Shown piece after piece: positions 41,464-50,022 of a stretch of 56,077 bases of DNA. Position numbers and translations under genes: made by a program. The first letter of the stretch is position 1, and the number at the start of each line of letters is the position of its first letter. Below the pieces are notes generated by a model. The model made no database searches and had not been told where the DNA came from. It saw nothing but the letters and a program-made list of their open reading frames with translations. The DNA comes from Bacillota bacterium (GTDB lineage Bacteria; Bacillota; Clostridia; Acetivibrionales; JAEZXR01). The DNA is taken from assembly GCA_023419605.1 (NCBI GenBank), contig JAEZXR010000140.1, positions 1-56,077 of the forward strand, written 5' to 3'.

Positions 41464-42063
41464 TTACGGTATCCAATACACTTCTTCCTTCAACACCTTT
41501 GCCGGGTTTCCTCCCACCAGAACTCCCGGTGGAACATTCTTTGTTACAACACTGCCGGCAGCCACCACAGCACCTTTCCCAACGGTGACGCCCTTCAGTA
41601 TAAGGCAGTTGCAGCCGATCCACACATTGTCTTCGATCTTTACAGGCTTTATCTCTTCCGTAGGGCTGTTAAACTTATGGTAGTCCCGGTCCATAATGCA
41701 CACATCCCAGGATATATTACAACCGGAGCCTATCTCTACCCGTTTTCCGGCATGAATTTCAGTTCGATCTCCAATGGCTGTATTGTCACCGATAACGATC
41801 TGTGAAAAACCTTCATTCCCCCATGCGCTGAGTTTCACGCCTCTGTGCAGTTGGACTTTTCTCCCTACCTCAATGGAAGCATTTTTCCGCAAAACCCTTA
41901 CACCTTTTCCTGCTCTGAATAATCCGGCACATTTGCTGAATTTACGGCTGATAAAAAGCCCTCTGAAAAGCTTCAATGCTTCTCCTATCACTTCAAAGAC
42001 GGAACGGTTAAAGGCCTTACTGTCTATTTTAAACTGATTGTCCGAATTAAGTTTAGCTTCCAC
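41464..42063 (-). CDS. Hexapeptide-repeat (LbH) acyltransferase
   Basis: 199 aa, GTG start 10 nt after GGAGG. The left-handed beta-helix repeats run from about residue 70 (VQLHRGVKLSAWG) through GDNTAIGDRTEIHAG to VTVGKGAVVAAGSVVTKNVP. The end PPGVLVGGNPAKVL is the hallmark of WbbJ/maltose O-acetyltransferase-like enzymes, with the catalytic histidine expected in DRDYHKF. It O-acetylates a sugar of the polysaccharide from acetyl-CoA. Second of two acyltransferases in the cluster. Confidence 0.92.
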   Translation of the reverse strand: MEAKLNSDNQFKIDSKAFNRSVFEVIGEALKLFRGLFISRKFSKCAGLFRAGKGVRVLRKNASIEVGRKVQLHRGVKLSAWGNEGFSQIVIGDNTAIGDRTEIHAGKRVEIGSGCNISWDVCIMDRDYHKFNSPTEEIKPVKIEDNVWIGCNCLILKGVTVGKGAVVAAGSVVTKNVPPGVLVGGNPAKVLKEEVYWIP

Positions 42064-42133
42064 AGTGCTTGTCCTCCATTACTTTAGAATACTATCCCAA
42101 CCATTATAACACTTGTAAGATATTATTTCTACC

Positions 42134-43183
42134 TTATGGAACAATATGTCTTACGACCGGCAGCTTTTTAAGCACGCACACAGCCAAAAAGCTCGCAATA
42201 TACAGTGCGATGCTTGTAAATAGAATATACACAACCGTACGCATATTCATAATGAAGGGAATCTTCTCCGTATACTTCAGAAACGCCGGGTGGATAAGGT
42301 ATATCCCGAGACTTGCATCCGTCAACGCACGAATCACCTTATACAGGCGCTGCCTGTTGCCGATAATTCTTTCCCAGTTAATATTTTTGAAAAGTACAAA
42401 AACAGCAATGGATACGAAAAAGGTATTAATGGATGCATACTCGTAGAAATACAAATCCACTCCTGGGTCCCTCCCTGAGATCAGGTAGGAACCAACCATG
42501 GTTACGACGACACCCAGAATACCCAACGCATAAAGCAAATACCTTGTACTTTTCTTAAAATCCCAGTTAAGCAGCACGTTGCCCAGGACAAAATATCCTA
42601 CATAGGCAGATCCCAGGGGAATACTGAAGCCAACATTAACATGGAAAAATTTACTTAGAAGGCCTAGAATTGAAACATTTACATAGCAAAGTCCAATAAA
42701 ATACAGCAGCGTGTTCCTGTCGCACTGCCGTACAATGGCCTTTAGAACCGGCGCCACCAGATACAGCCCGATCAAGGTATAGAAAAACCAGAGATGATAA
42801 TGGGTATTTCCTGTAAGGATCCGACTCACCATATTTCTTAGGGTAATCTGGTCCATTTTGTCTCTAAAATTAAACACTACATAAAGAATGCTCCAAACGA
42901 TAAAGGGAATAAATACCTTGGATACTCTTTTTTGTATAAAGGTCACTACTCCGTAGTCTTTTTTACTATCCAGAATAAAGGCTCCGCTGAGCATAAAGAA
43001 CACCGGAACACACCAGCGTATAAAGGAATCCAATATATTGGCAAACCACCAGGTCCGCGTTCCCAGCAGTGCAGGGTTTACCACGAACTCACCGGAAACA
43101 TGAATAATTACGACACATACACTGGCAACAATCCGTAAAATATCTGTATAAATGACCCTCTTGCCACTCTCACCGTTAGCCAT
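42134..43183 (-). CDS. Membrane acyltransferase, AT3/OafA family
   Basis: 349 aa with about 10 membrane helices. The family motif is visible as VIYTDILRIVASVCVVIIHVSG with the conserved histidine, and WCVPVFFMLSGAFIL further on. AT3 proteins move acyl groups across the membrane onto surface glycans. The start is an ATG closely behind GGGGGG. It lies between a deacetylase lipoprotein and the hexapeptide acyltransferase, so this polymer is probably heavily acyl-modified. Confidence 0.93.
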   Translation of the reverse strand: MANGESGKRVIYTDILRIVASVCVVIIHVSGEFVVNPALLGTRTWWFANILDSFIRWCVPVFFMLSGAFILDSKKDYGVVTFIQKRVSKVFIPFIVWSILYVVFNFRDKMDQITLRNMVSRILTGNTHYHLWFFYTLIGLYLVAPVLKAIVRQCDRNTLLYFIGLCYVNVSILGLLSKFFHVNVGFSIPLGSAYVGYFVLGNVLLNWDFKKSTRYLLYALGILGVVVTMVGSYLISGRDPGVDLYFYEYASINTFFVSIAVFVLFKNINWERIIGNRQRLYKVIRALTDASLGIYLIHPAFLKYTEKIPFIMNMRTVVYILFTSIALYIASFLAVCVLKKLPVVRHIVP

Positions 43184-43202
43184 ATGCCCCCCATATTATA
43201 GG

Positions 43203-44075
43203 CTATTGCAAGCCCTTTATCTTCTTTTCAAATCCTTTTATATCCAGTTCCCTGGGGATGTATACCCTCTTCATGATATAGGGGTCATCCGTAGCAGTGT
43301 ATAACCCGCCTCCGTTCCAGACGGCGTATTGATAGTGCTTTTTTGTAATGTCCAGAATCTGCTTATTGTATAACCCTGTAGGGTAGGCAAATACGGTGAC
43401 CGGTTTATCGGTAATCTCTTCAATAGCTTTCTTTGACACGGAAATCTCTCTCTCTGCATCCTCTATTTTGATATCCGGCAAATTAGGATGTGTCATGGTA
43501 TGTCCCTGGAAATTTATCAAGTCCGACATCTCTTTAATCTGTGCCTTATTCAGAATGGAAGAATTCCCAATGAAGTCCGACACAAGGAAAATACTCGCCT
43601 TAAAACCATATTTCTTCAGCACCGGATAGGCATACAAATAGTTGTCCTCGTAGCCATCATCAAATGTTATGATGACAGGATTCGAAACATTGTCCAGGTT
43701 ATGTAAGTCATCAAAGGTTATAACGTTATAGTTGTTTTGCTTAAGAAACGCCATCTGTTTTTCAAATTCCTTCGGTGATACGAAAAGCTCCGCAAGTTGT
43801 CCTTGTCCTATTTCATCGTTAATTGCATGGTAATACAAAATAGGGAACGTTCTCTTTGCAAGAGTTTTGGGTGTTGCCGAAGGAGTAGGTGCAGGTGTTA
43901 CGGGAATAGGAGTAGGAGTGTGCTTCACCTCAACCGGAGTGGGTGTAGCCACCGGTGATGGCGTAGGCGTAACCCCGGAATCAGCTTTTTTATTTCCAGC
44001 TGTTGCACAGCCTGCAGCTGCCACGATAAATACCAAGGCCATTAGCAGGGTCATGATTCTATAAAATCGTTTCAT
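43203..44075 (-). CDS. Polysaccharide deacetylase lipoprotein with Pro/Thr-rich linker
   Basis: 290 aa. The lipobox VAAAGC gives Cys23 as anchor. A linker rich in Thr-Pro (about residues 34-70, with TPTPSPVATPTPVE) projects the CE4 domain outside. Catalytic features are LYYHAIND, the metal aspartates in ITFDDGYEDN, and the histidine pair in GHTMTHPNLP. It de-N-acetylates surface polysaccharide, in the manner of IcaB/PgaB. GGAGG lies 10 nt before the ATG. The 20-bp gap to the AT3 gene means co-transcription. Confidence 0.93.
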   Translation of the reverse strand: MKRFYRIMTLLMALVFIVAAAGCATAGNKKADSGVTPTPSPVATPTPVEVKHTPTPIPVTPAPTPSATPKTLAKRTFPILYYHAINDEIGQGQLAELFVSPKEFEKQMAFLKQNNYNVITFDDLHNLDNVSNPVIITFDDGYEDNYLYAYPVLKKYGFKASIFLVSDFIGNSSILNKAQIKEMSDLINFQGHTMTHPNLPDIKIEDAEREISVSKKAIEEITDKPVTVFAYPTGLYNKQILDITKKHYQYAVWNGGGLYTATDDPYIMKRVYIPRELDIKGFEKKIKGLQ

Positions 44076-44133
44076 TTCTTTTCAACCTCCACATAAGTGC
44101 AGAGGCAAGTTCTCTAACCTGCCTCTGCCAACC

Positions 44134-45018
44134 TTAATAACTTACATCCGTCATGCCACGATTATACCATTCTCCATCGGAAAAATCTACAGCATGTCCT
44201 TCTTTTAAATAGTCCCTTATGGAAGTAAATTCGTATTCACTTGTTATATTATTCAATTTGTCGAAGGTTGTCTGGATGTTATAGTAATGGATAAAACGCT
44301 CTTTCGGCGGCAGTACCAGCCTCTTCTCATTTGCATCGATCTCTCTCGGATGCAGGTATAAAATGGAGGGAGCGCTGTTACCGTTGGATTTCCGGATTTG
44401 TCTCTTGATAAAGAACTTCGGGAAAAACCGGAAGTAAAAACCGCCTGAGTATCCGACGCCTCTGCCAAGGAAATTGAACACCGAGGTAGGAACCTCATAC
44501 AGGTTCAGCTCCCGTCCTTTAACCACCGGCCTGTGTATATGCTTCTTCGCATCCGGAATTCCATAAAGGAAGGTTTTAACCGGAAAAATACTGGCATCAT
44601 ACCGAATCCCTAACTTCTCCAGCACTTCCAGGTAGTGAAGGTTGCTTTCGACGATAGACCAGGAAGGCGCTCTGTATCCCAGTACTTTTTTGCCGGTAAT
44701 ATCCTCCAGAATTCCCAGGGACTTTTTCACATCCTCTTCAAATTCCTGGATTGACTGCTTGTAGGCCAATTCGTGCCCATAGCCATGGGAAGCTACATCA
44801 TGCCCTTCCTCTGCAATTTTTCTTACTATATCCGGGTAGTTCTCCCCGATACAGCCCAGAACAAAGAACGTCGCCTTACACTGGTTCTTTTTGCAAAGTG
44901 TAAGGAGTTTCTCCATATTCTCCCTGAAATTTGAGTCCTTGCACTGATTTGCTTCCGGACTCCCACAGTAATTGGCATGAAACCATTCTTCAATATCGAA
45001 AGTTAGAATATTTTTCAT
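44134..45018 (-). CDS. Polysaccharide deacetylase, DUF3473/XrtA-locus type
   Basis: 294 aa from the ATG at 45018, behind GGAG; the frame extends 28 codons upstream but would overlap the methyltransferase gene. CE4 fold: LTFDIEEWFHANYC at the N-terminus, CKATFFVLGCIGE, the metal histidines in HDVASHGYGHEL, GYRAPSWSI, and a C-terminal DUF3473-like part (GGFYFRFFP, YLHPREIDA). This architecture matches deacetylases of exosortase (PEP-CTERM) loci. It has no signal peptide, so it probably acts on lipid-linked precursors in the cytoplasm. Confidence 0.9.
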   Translation of the reverse strand: MKNILTFDIEEWFHANYCGSPEANQCKDSNFRENMEKLLTLCKKNQCKATFFVLGCIGENYPDIVRKIAEEGHDVASHGYGHELAYKQSIQEFEEDVKKSLGILEDITGKKVLGYRAPSWSIVESNLHYLEVLEKLGIRYDASIFPVKTFLYGIPDAKKHIHRPVVKGRELNLYEVPTSVFNFLGRGVGYSGGFYFRFFPKFFIKRQIRKSNGNSAPSILYLHPREIDANEKRLVLPPKERFIHYYNIQTTFDKLNNITSEYEFTSIRDYLKEGHAVDFSDGEWYNRGMTDVSY

Positions 45019-45056
45019 CGTCTTCTTCTCCGGTATAACATTTCCACTCTCTGTTG

Positions 45057-45719
45057 CTATTTTACCTTTACCCCTTTTATTGCAAAAGAAGTACTGAAAC
45101 ATTTATCAATAAAACCCTCATCCTTTTTATAGGTCACATAACTTAAAGGATGATGTATATTCATGAACTCAATACTGCCAAAACCGAGCTCTTTAAAGAC
45201 GCCCTCCAATTCCTCCCGGGTATACATGAGGTCAAACTTTTTATCCTTATTGATGACTGAATACATTTTCCTTTGTAAGGAATTTCTGTTGAGAGTCTCA
45301 ATAAGCAAAGTGCCTCCCGGCTTTGTGACCCTGGCCAGTTCGTTAATGATTCTCTTATAATCCGTAATCAACTGGATGACACCAATACATAATACCAAGT
45401 CAAACTTTCCATCCTCATAGGGAAGTGCTCCAAGGTCTCCACAGTGAGTAGTAAGCCCTCTCTTTTTCGCGAATTCAAGACTTTTTTCCGAGAAATCCAC
45501 ACCGTGTACAGTATTCTCCTTCACCAGAGTCTCGCTAAAAGCGCCTACTCCACAGCCGGCATCCAGAATCTCTTTGCCCTTCAACGCGCCCAGCCACCTT
45601 AATGTATTCTCTCTCTGTATGTAAAAACTTTTTTCATTGAAGTAGTCCGAGGTCATCACCGAGCCGCCATGAGTTTTTGCCTTATCGTTAAAGTATTCCT
45701 TCCAGTTGGATTGTGACAT
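45057..45719 (-). CDS. Class I SAM-dependent methyltransferase
   Basis: 220 aa. SAM-binding motif I is ILDAGCGVGAFSE at about residue 50, motif II LGALPYEDGKFDLVLCIGV, and a later VTKPGGTLLIETLN segment. It is probably a sugar or lipid-head O-methyltransferase acting on the polysaccharide precursor, judged from its place. AGGAGG precedes the ATG. A palindromic repeat separates it from the FemAB-like gene upstream. Confidence 0.93.
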   Translation of the reverse strand: MSQSNWKEYFNDKAKTHGGSVMTSDYFNEKSFYIQRENTLRWLGALKGKEILDAGCGVGAFSETLVKENTVHGVDFSEKSLEFAKKRGLTTHCGDLGALPYEDGKFDLVLCIGVIQLITDYKRIINELARVTKPGGTLLIETLNRNSLQRKMYSVINKDKKFDLMYTREELEGVFKELGFGSIEFMNIHHPLSYVTYKKDEGFIDKCFSTSFAIKGVKVK

Positions 45720-45745
45720 TGCCTTTTCCTCCTATACTATATACT

Positions 45746-45832
45746 GTATGAAATGCGCTCTTCCAGTCACAGCAACGATCAGGGTAAAAGGAGTGGCTGA
45801 GCGCGTTATAATAGATAAAGTTATATTTTCAC
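45746..45832. repeat. About 85-bp palindromic element, GTGAAAATAT family, copy 4
   Basis: The right end AAGTTATATTTTCAC is exact for the family. The left end is degenerate, and the internal stem is GCGCTC/GAGCGC. Same 87-bp span. It sits inside the polysaccharide operon. Confidence 0.6.
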
Positions 45833-45842
45833 TGCCGCTTAT

Positions 45843-46880
45843 CTATGGCATTACGTGCTTTATTAATATCCTTCCGGCTGTATCCGTCACCAGGCCCGGC
45901 ATTTTCTTCCACAAAGAAATAAAGATGCCCAGGCTTTCCTTATCCACGGCTTTGCTGTTCTTCGGGAACTTGCTGAAGCGGTAGTATTTCAATTGTGCAG
46001 GAACAGCCCCCCACTGCTGCTTGAACCGATAGGTTCCGGAGTCCAATGGAGATCTTCCCAAATCCAGATATTTAAACCCATTTTCCAGGCCGAACTTCAC
46101 AGCTTCCCAGTACATAAAATTATTTATATACTTTTTATTATACTCTGTCAAACAGCCTCCCCATTGATAGTAAATGGTATCCCCGGAAGTAAAGAGGAAC
46201 ATTCCTCCAGCGATCCTGCCATTCTCATTGTCAATAACGGTCAGCAGGCGAGTGTTTTGCGGCATTTTCTCCAGGGTTTCCGAAAAAAAGCCATAGGAGG
46301 GCGCCGGTGACCCTAAACGCTTCATTGTGATGCAGTACACCCTATAAAATTCCCGGAGGTTTTCGGGTGCGAAAGATACGGAAAACCAATTGTTTTTATA
46401 TACTTTTCTCACGTGGTTCCGATTGTTTGCCGTAGACAGGGAAAGAACCCTTTCCTCATCTCCCTCTAAAGGGATAATAAACGTATAATTGTTATCCTTT
46501 ACACCAACCACATCATCCTCTACCGTCTGGTCCTTCAATCGCAGTTCCATATAATCCAGCTTTAGGGAATTCAACAAGGAGTGCGCCTGCTCAACTACAA
46601 ACCGGTATACGGTTTCCTCCCTACAGCAAATATCCATATAATTAACGAAAGGTAAGGAAATTCCCGCTTTTTTCAGCAGCAGATCCCTTCCCACCATAAT
46701 GGGGATCAGCGCCGCAATGGCCCCTGCTTCCTCCATAACCATAAGATAGTGGCCCCTATATCCGAAGACCTTTTCAAGGATCTCCTTCCATTCAATCCGG
46801 TGAAAAACCGTCCCATTCTCCTCAGCAAATTGATTCCACTGCTTTCTATTCTTCTCTTTATACTCAATTAATTTGTACAT
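45843..46880 (-). CDS. FemAB/GNAT-like acyltransferase of polysaccharide loci
   Basis: 345 aa from the ATG at 46880, 9 nt after CAGGAG; upstream ATGs are too near that site or lie in the neighbouring gene. Two tandem GNAT-like halves: the N-terminal FHRIEWKEILEKVFGYRGHY and the C-terminal FGLENGFKYLDLGRSPLDSGTYRFKQQWGA. The latter is the signature seen in the FemAB-like proteins of XrtA/PEP-CTERM loci. It probably transfers an amino acid or acyl group to the glycan; the true substrate is not known. Confidence 0.88.
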   Translation of the reverse strand: MYKLIEYKEKNRKQWNQFAEENGTVFHRIEWKEILEKVFGYRGHYLMVMEEAGAIAALIPIMVGRDLLLKKAGISLPFVNYMDICCREETVYRFVVEQAHSLLNSLKLDYMELRLKDQTVEDDVVGVKDNNYTFIIPLEGDEERVLSLSTANNRNHVRKVYKNNWFSVSFAPENLREFYRVYCITMKRLGSPAPSYGFFSETLEKMPQNTRLLTVIDNENGRIAGGMFLFTSGDTIYYQWGGCLTEYNKKYINNFMYWEAVKFGLENGFKYLDLGRSPLDSGTYRFKQQWGAVPAQLKYYRFSKFPKNSKAVDKESLGIFISLWKKMPGLVTDTAGRILIKHVMP

Positions 46881-46885
46881 TTGCA

Positions 46886-47239
46886 TTAACTCCTGAGAAC
46901 AAATACTATGCCTACCATGATAAAAGCACACCCCAGCCATCGCATGGGCGGAATCGTCTCTTTAAAAATAAAAAATGAAACCAGTAGGACAAACACATAG
47001 GAAAGACTGCTGATAAAGCTCACATAATTAAAGTCCAATTCCGCAAGGGCATAAGTCCAGAGCAAGGCAGCCACTCCCGATAACCCGAATCCCAGAAGGA
47101 TCAACGGGGACGTCATATAAGCCAATGCGGTGCCCAGAAGGCCTTGGGTCTTACCTTCAAAAGAGCTTCCGCCAATTTTCCATAAGGTCTGGGCAGACAC
47201 AGTCAACGCCACACTGATAATCAGAGCTATGTATCTCAC
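46886..47239 (-). CDS. Small EamA/ArnE-like membrane transporter
   Basis: 117 aa with four membrane helices. It resembles half of an EamA/DMT protein and the ArnE/ArnF and SMR class: SAQTLWKIGGSS in helix 1 and the C-terminal LGCAFIMVGIVFVL. Such proteins flip undecaprenyl-linked sugars, usually as dimers. The GTG start overlaps the DUF2304 stop by 4 bp (GTGA), showing translational coupling. With GT2 and GT39 upstream it forms a plausible lipid-linked sugar modification set. Confidence 0.88.
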   Translation of the reverse strand: MRYIALIISVALTVSAQTLWKIGGSSFEGKTQGLLGTALAYMTSPLILLGFGLSGVAALLWTYALAELDFNYVSFISSLSYVFVLLVSFFIFKETIPPMRWLGCAFIMVGIVFVLRS

Positions 47240-47622
47240 ACTTTTTCCCTCTCTTCAAGCCTTTTTTCCAATTCTTCAATTTTTAGCTTTAACAACGCCG
47301 ATTCCTGTATCAGCGTCTTGGTTTTCTTCTTCAATGTGGAAATGCTTATGCTCATATTTAAAAGCAGAATATAAGCACAGGCGATTAAAATCGCAAACAG
47401 AGCGGAAGGTGCATAATAAATGCCGATAAAATCCGAAAAAACCTCCATAAGATCTCTGAAAATGGAAAATACCAAGATCAGAGCTCCAATAAAAATCCAC
47501 ACTAAAGAATGTTTCTCCTGCACCATTTTGGATTTCACCAAAAAAAACATGGATACAATGAGAAACAACCCAAAAATACCGCCCACAATCTGTACACTAT
47601 AAAAATGGCTAGGCTCTACCAT
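47236..47622 (-). CDS. DUF2304 membrane protein
   Basis: 128 aa from the ATG at 47622, 6-7 nt after GGGAGA; the upstream frame to 47664 is rejected. Three membrane helices (about residues 8-27, 36-54 and 65-87) end in a charged coiled coil (LLKLKIEELEKRLEEREKV). This fits the DUF2304 family, which repeatedly accompanies polyprenyl-phosphate glycosyltransferases of the GT2 group, as here. It is probably an accessory subunit of the GT2 system. Confidence 0.88.
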   Translation of the reverse strand: MVEPSHFYSVQIVGGIFGLFLIVSMFFLVKSKMVQEKHSLVWIFIGALILVFSIFRDLMEVFSDFIGIYYAPSALFAILIACAYILLLNMSISISTLKKKTKTLIQESALLKLKIEELEKRLEEREKV

Positions 47623-47717
47623 AAACTCTATCTCCCATACGCTTTTTACGTTGGATACGTCCAACCCAACCTCTCCCTACGGAAAGGAAGCCTTATTGGG
47701 CGTTTCCCTGTCGGCCG

Positions 47718-48416
47718 CTAATTCCTCAAATATGCGAAGAATATTGAAAACACAACCTTAATCATATAATAAATGCTCTTCAAAGGGGTGATGGAAGACT
47801 TCCCGTGGACCCTCTCCCTCATGCCAACCCCTACCTCAAGTATTTTAAACCCGTTCTTCTTAAGCATTATTACCGCTTCCGGCTCCGGATAATCGTCCGG
47901 GTAATTATCGCTTAAAAACTTGATACATCTCCGGTTATAGGCTCTAAACCCCGAAGTACCGTCTGTCACACTTATCCGTGCTAAAAGTTTATATAAAATA
48001 TAGAATACCCTTATTCCGACACGTCTCACCGCAGTCGTCCGGAAGGATTCAACATCCAAAAACCTGGAGCCTATGACCATATCACAGCCTGCTTTGTCCA
48101 TGGTATCGATCAGCTTGACAACCTCGGCAGCGATGTGCTGCCCGTCACCATCTACCTGTACAGCATAATCATAGTCATTTCTGGCTGCATACTTGAAGCC
48201 GGTTTGTACAGCCCCTCCAATGCCAAGATTATAGGGGAGGTCGACGACCTTCGCACCCTTAGTTTCTCTTACGACCCGGGAGGTGTTATCGGTGGAACAA
48301 TCATTTACCACTAAAATGTCGCATTCCGGCAGGCTTGTCCGTATATCCTCTATAACAACAGGCACATTTTTCTCCTCATTAAAAGAAGGAACAACAATGA
48401 GAATTCTTTTTTTCAC
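47718..48416 (-). CDS. GT2 family glycosyltransferase (dolichol-phosphate mannose synthase-like)
   Basis: 232 aa. GT-A fold: VVPSFNEEKNVPVVIED, ILVVNDCSTDNTSRVVRE, the DxD-type VQVDGDGQH, and the SRFLDVESFRT and GTSGFRAYNRRC regions. It lacks the long C-terminal membrane domain, so it resembles DPM1-type enzymes that make polyprenyl-phosphate sugars. The GTG start overlaps the GT39 stop by 4 bp (GTGA). The DUF2304 and EamA-like genes follow. Confidence 0.94.
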   Translation of the reverse strand: MKKRILIVVPSFNEEKNVPVVIEDIRTSLPECDILVVNDCSTDNTSRVVRETKGAKVVDLPYNLGIGGAVQTGFKYAARNDYDYAVQVDGDGQHIAAEVVKLIDTMDKAGCDMVIGSRFLDVESFRTTAVRRVGIRVFYILYKLLARISVTDGTSGFRAYNRRCIKFLSDNYPDDYPEPEAVIMLKKNGFKILEVGVGMRERVHGKSSITPLKSIYYMIKVVFSIFFAYLRN

Positions 48417-49639
48417 TTAACACCCATCCCTTTTAACCTTTTAAGGCCTTTTAAGCCGATATCAATGCATATATCCACTCCATAGGCTCCTATAATAGTT
48501 AGGAACACAAGGGCTGGAACCCTATACCTATAAGCCGAATCCATAAAAAAGAAAACAGTGAAAAACAGTATGGATAAAACTACAAATATGAGAATAGAAG
48601 CCTTCCTGAAGATTTTCCGTCGGACCATCCCCGCAATCCCCACACCTGCCACAAAAAGGGCGGCAGCAGTGGGCAGGATGTATTTCAATCTGACAAGCAT
48701 CCCCACCGAATCCAGTTTCCAAACCCAAACCCCGGCAAAGGAAACGATTCGCTTTCCGTACAACACTAAAATATGGTTCCAGTTATTAATAAAAAAGCTT
48801 ATAACAAAGTTATCGGAAAAACGCGGACCCGTAACAGCTCTATACTTGTAATCATAAGGAGTTACTATATCATAGATCCGCCCTTCAGCGTAGTTATGCA
48901 GCAGCAACCACCGCATGTTATAATAAAGCGATCGCCCCAAAGAGCTTGCAGACACCACACCTGCAAGATATACAACAGCAATGGCAGCAACTACACCCGC
49001 GCAAATAATATAGGGTTTATACTTGTTGACGTAACCTTTTGTCTTCAAATTAATGATAATATACACAAATACGAAAGTCAATGTGACTACGCCTGTCGGC
49101 CTGAAAAAAATCATGTACAGCGAAGTACCTGCAAAAAGGCCCCAGTAGCTCTTTTTTCCGGTATCATAGGCCTTAAGAAGAAAATACACCTGAAGAAGCA
49201 TAAGCGATATGAATAAACTATCTGTTATAATATAAATCGACCAGTATATGACCGGCCAAAGCAAGGCGTAAAAAACACCTGCAAGAATCCCGGTTCTTCG
49301 ATTAAAAAGCAGGATTGAAATTTTGTAAACCAAAACAACACTTACAGCATTAATAAGCATTTGGATGAAAACAATTCCCGCCTGGGTTTTAACGAAAACC
49401 AACATCAGGGCCAGCAGGGAATAATAGCTCAAGTAAAAAATACCATTGAAGTCAATATCAACGTGGAAATTCGATAAAAGCAGCCTCGCATGCCTCAAAT
49501 ACCATTCCGTATCATGTGCCTGGGGAAGGCCCTTTTCTGATAACAGACGGGTGAAATAATACGCTAATCTGGGGACCAGGGCTAAAAACAAAAGTGCCCC
49601 ACTGTCAATTATCTCCTTCTTCTTGAACCATTTCTCCAT
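48413..49639 (-). CDS. GT39-like membrane glycosyltransferase
   Basis: 408 aa with about 9-10 membrane helices. The first external loop carries AHDTEWYLRHARLLL, resembling the acidic loop of GT39/ArnT-type enzymes that take sugars from polyprenyl phosphate. Helix 4 region is LLWPVIYWSIYIITDSLFIS. It probably transfers the sugar made by the adjacent GT2 protein to an extracytoplasmic acceptor. It is the first gene of the leftward polysaccharide cluster, with GGAG 7 nt before the ATG. Confidence 0.85.
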   Translation of the reverse strand: MEKWFKKKEIIDSGALLFLALVPRLAYYFTRLLSEKGLPQAHDTEWYLRHARLLLSNFHVDIDFNGIFYLSYYSLLALMLVFVKTQAGIVFIQMLINAVSVVLVYKISILLFNRRTGILAGVFYALLWPVIYWSIYIITDSLFISLMLLQVYFLLKAYDTGKKSYWGLFAGTSLYMIFFRPTGVVTLTFVFVYIIINLKTKGYVNKYKPYIICAGVVAAIAVVYLAGVVSASSLGRSLYYNMRWLLLHNYAEGRIYDIVTPYDYKYRAVTGPRFSDNFVISFFINNWNHILVLYGKRIVSFAGVWVWKLDSVGMLVRLKYILPTAAALFVAGVGIAGMVRRKIFRKASILIFVVLSILFFTVFFFMDSAYRYRVPALVFLTIIGAYGVDICIDIGLKGLKRLKGMGVK

Positions 49640-49951
49640 TTCAGGACTCCCTCGTCTACAAAGTGGCTGACATAATCAGTTCATTATTGCTGCCAACTAA
49701 GCCCGGGCAGTTCCCCAAAAATTCCTGTAATGCAGCTATGAACGGCCAATGGCGCCTTTTCTATTTAAAAAATATTGTAACATAATTGAAATATTCTGTC
49801 CATATTTATGCCACATTTGTAATATATAATAAATAATTCATGCAATTTTTCCATACTGTACTCTTTACATTTTCACCACCTCTTCCAGTTCTATACACTT
49901 TTTGGAATATTGTACTTCATCCATTGATAGTTTTTCACCCTATATATATCC
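49640..49951. other. Divergent intergenic region between GT39 and mocR genes
   Basis: AT-rich and without a gene. The direct repeat CCATTGATAG (49921-49930) and CCAGTGATAG (49960-49969) lies at its right end around the mocR promoter. I found no clear promoter for the leftward polysaccharide cluster. Confidence 0.5.
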
Positions 49952-49980
49952 TTTACACTCCAGTGATAGAATGATAAAAT
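49952..49980 (+). promoter_or_regulatory. Promoter of the MocR gene with overlapping direct repeat
   Basis: -35 TTTACA (49952-49957), 17-bp spacer, -10 TAAAAT (49975-49980). One copy of a 10-bp direct repeat lies in the spacer and the other 39 bp upstream, a layout that suits autoregulation by a MocR protein. Confidence 0.65.
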
Positions 49981-50022
49981 CGAATGAAATAATTCACAAT
50001 TTTAAAAAAGGAGCCCGCTGGA

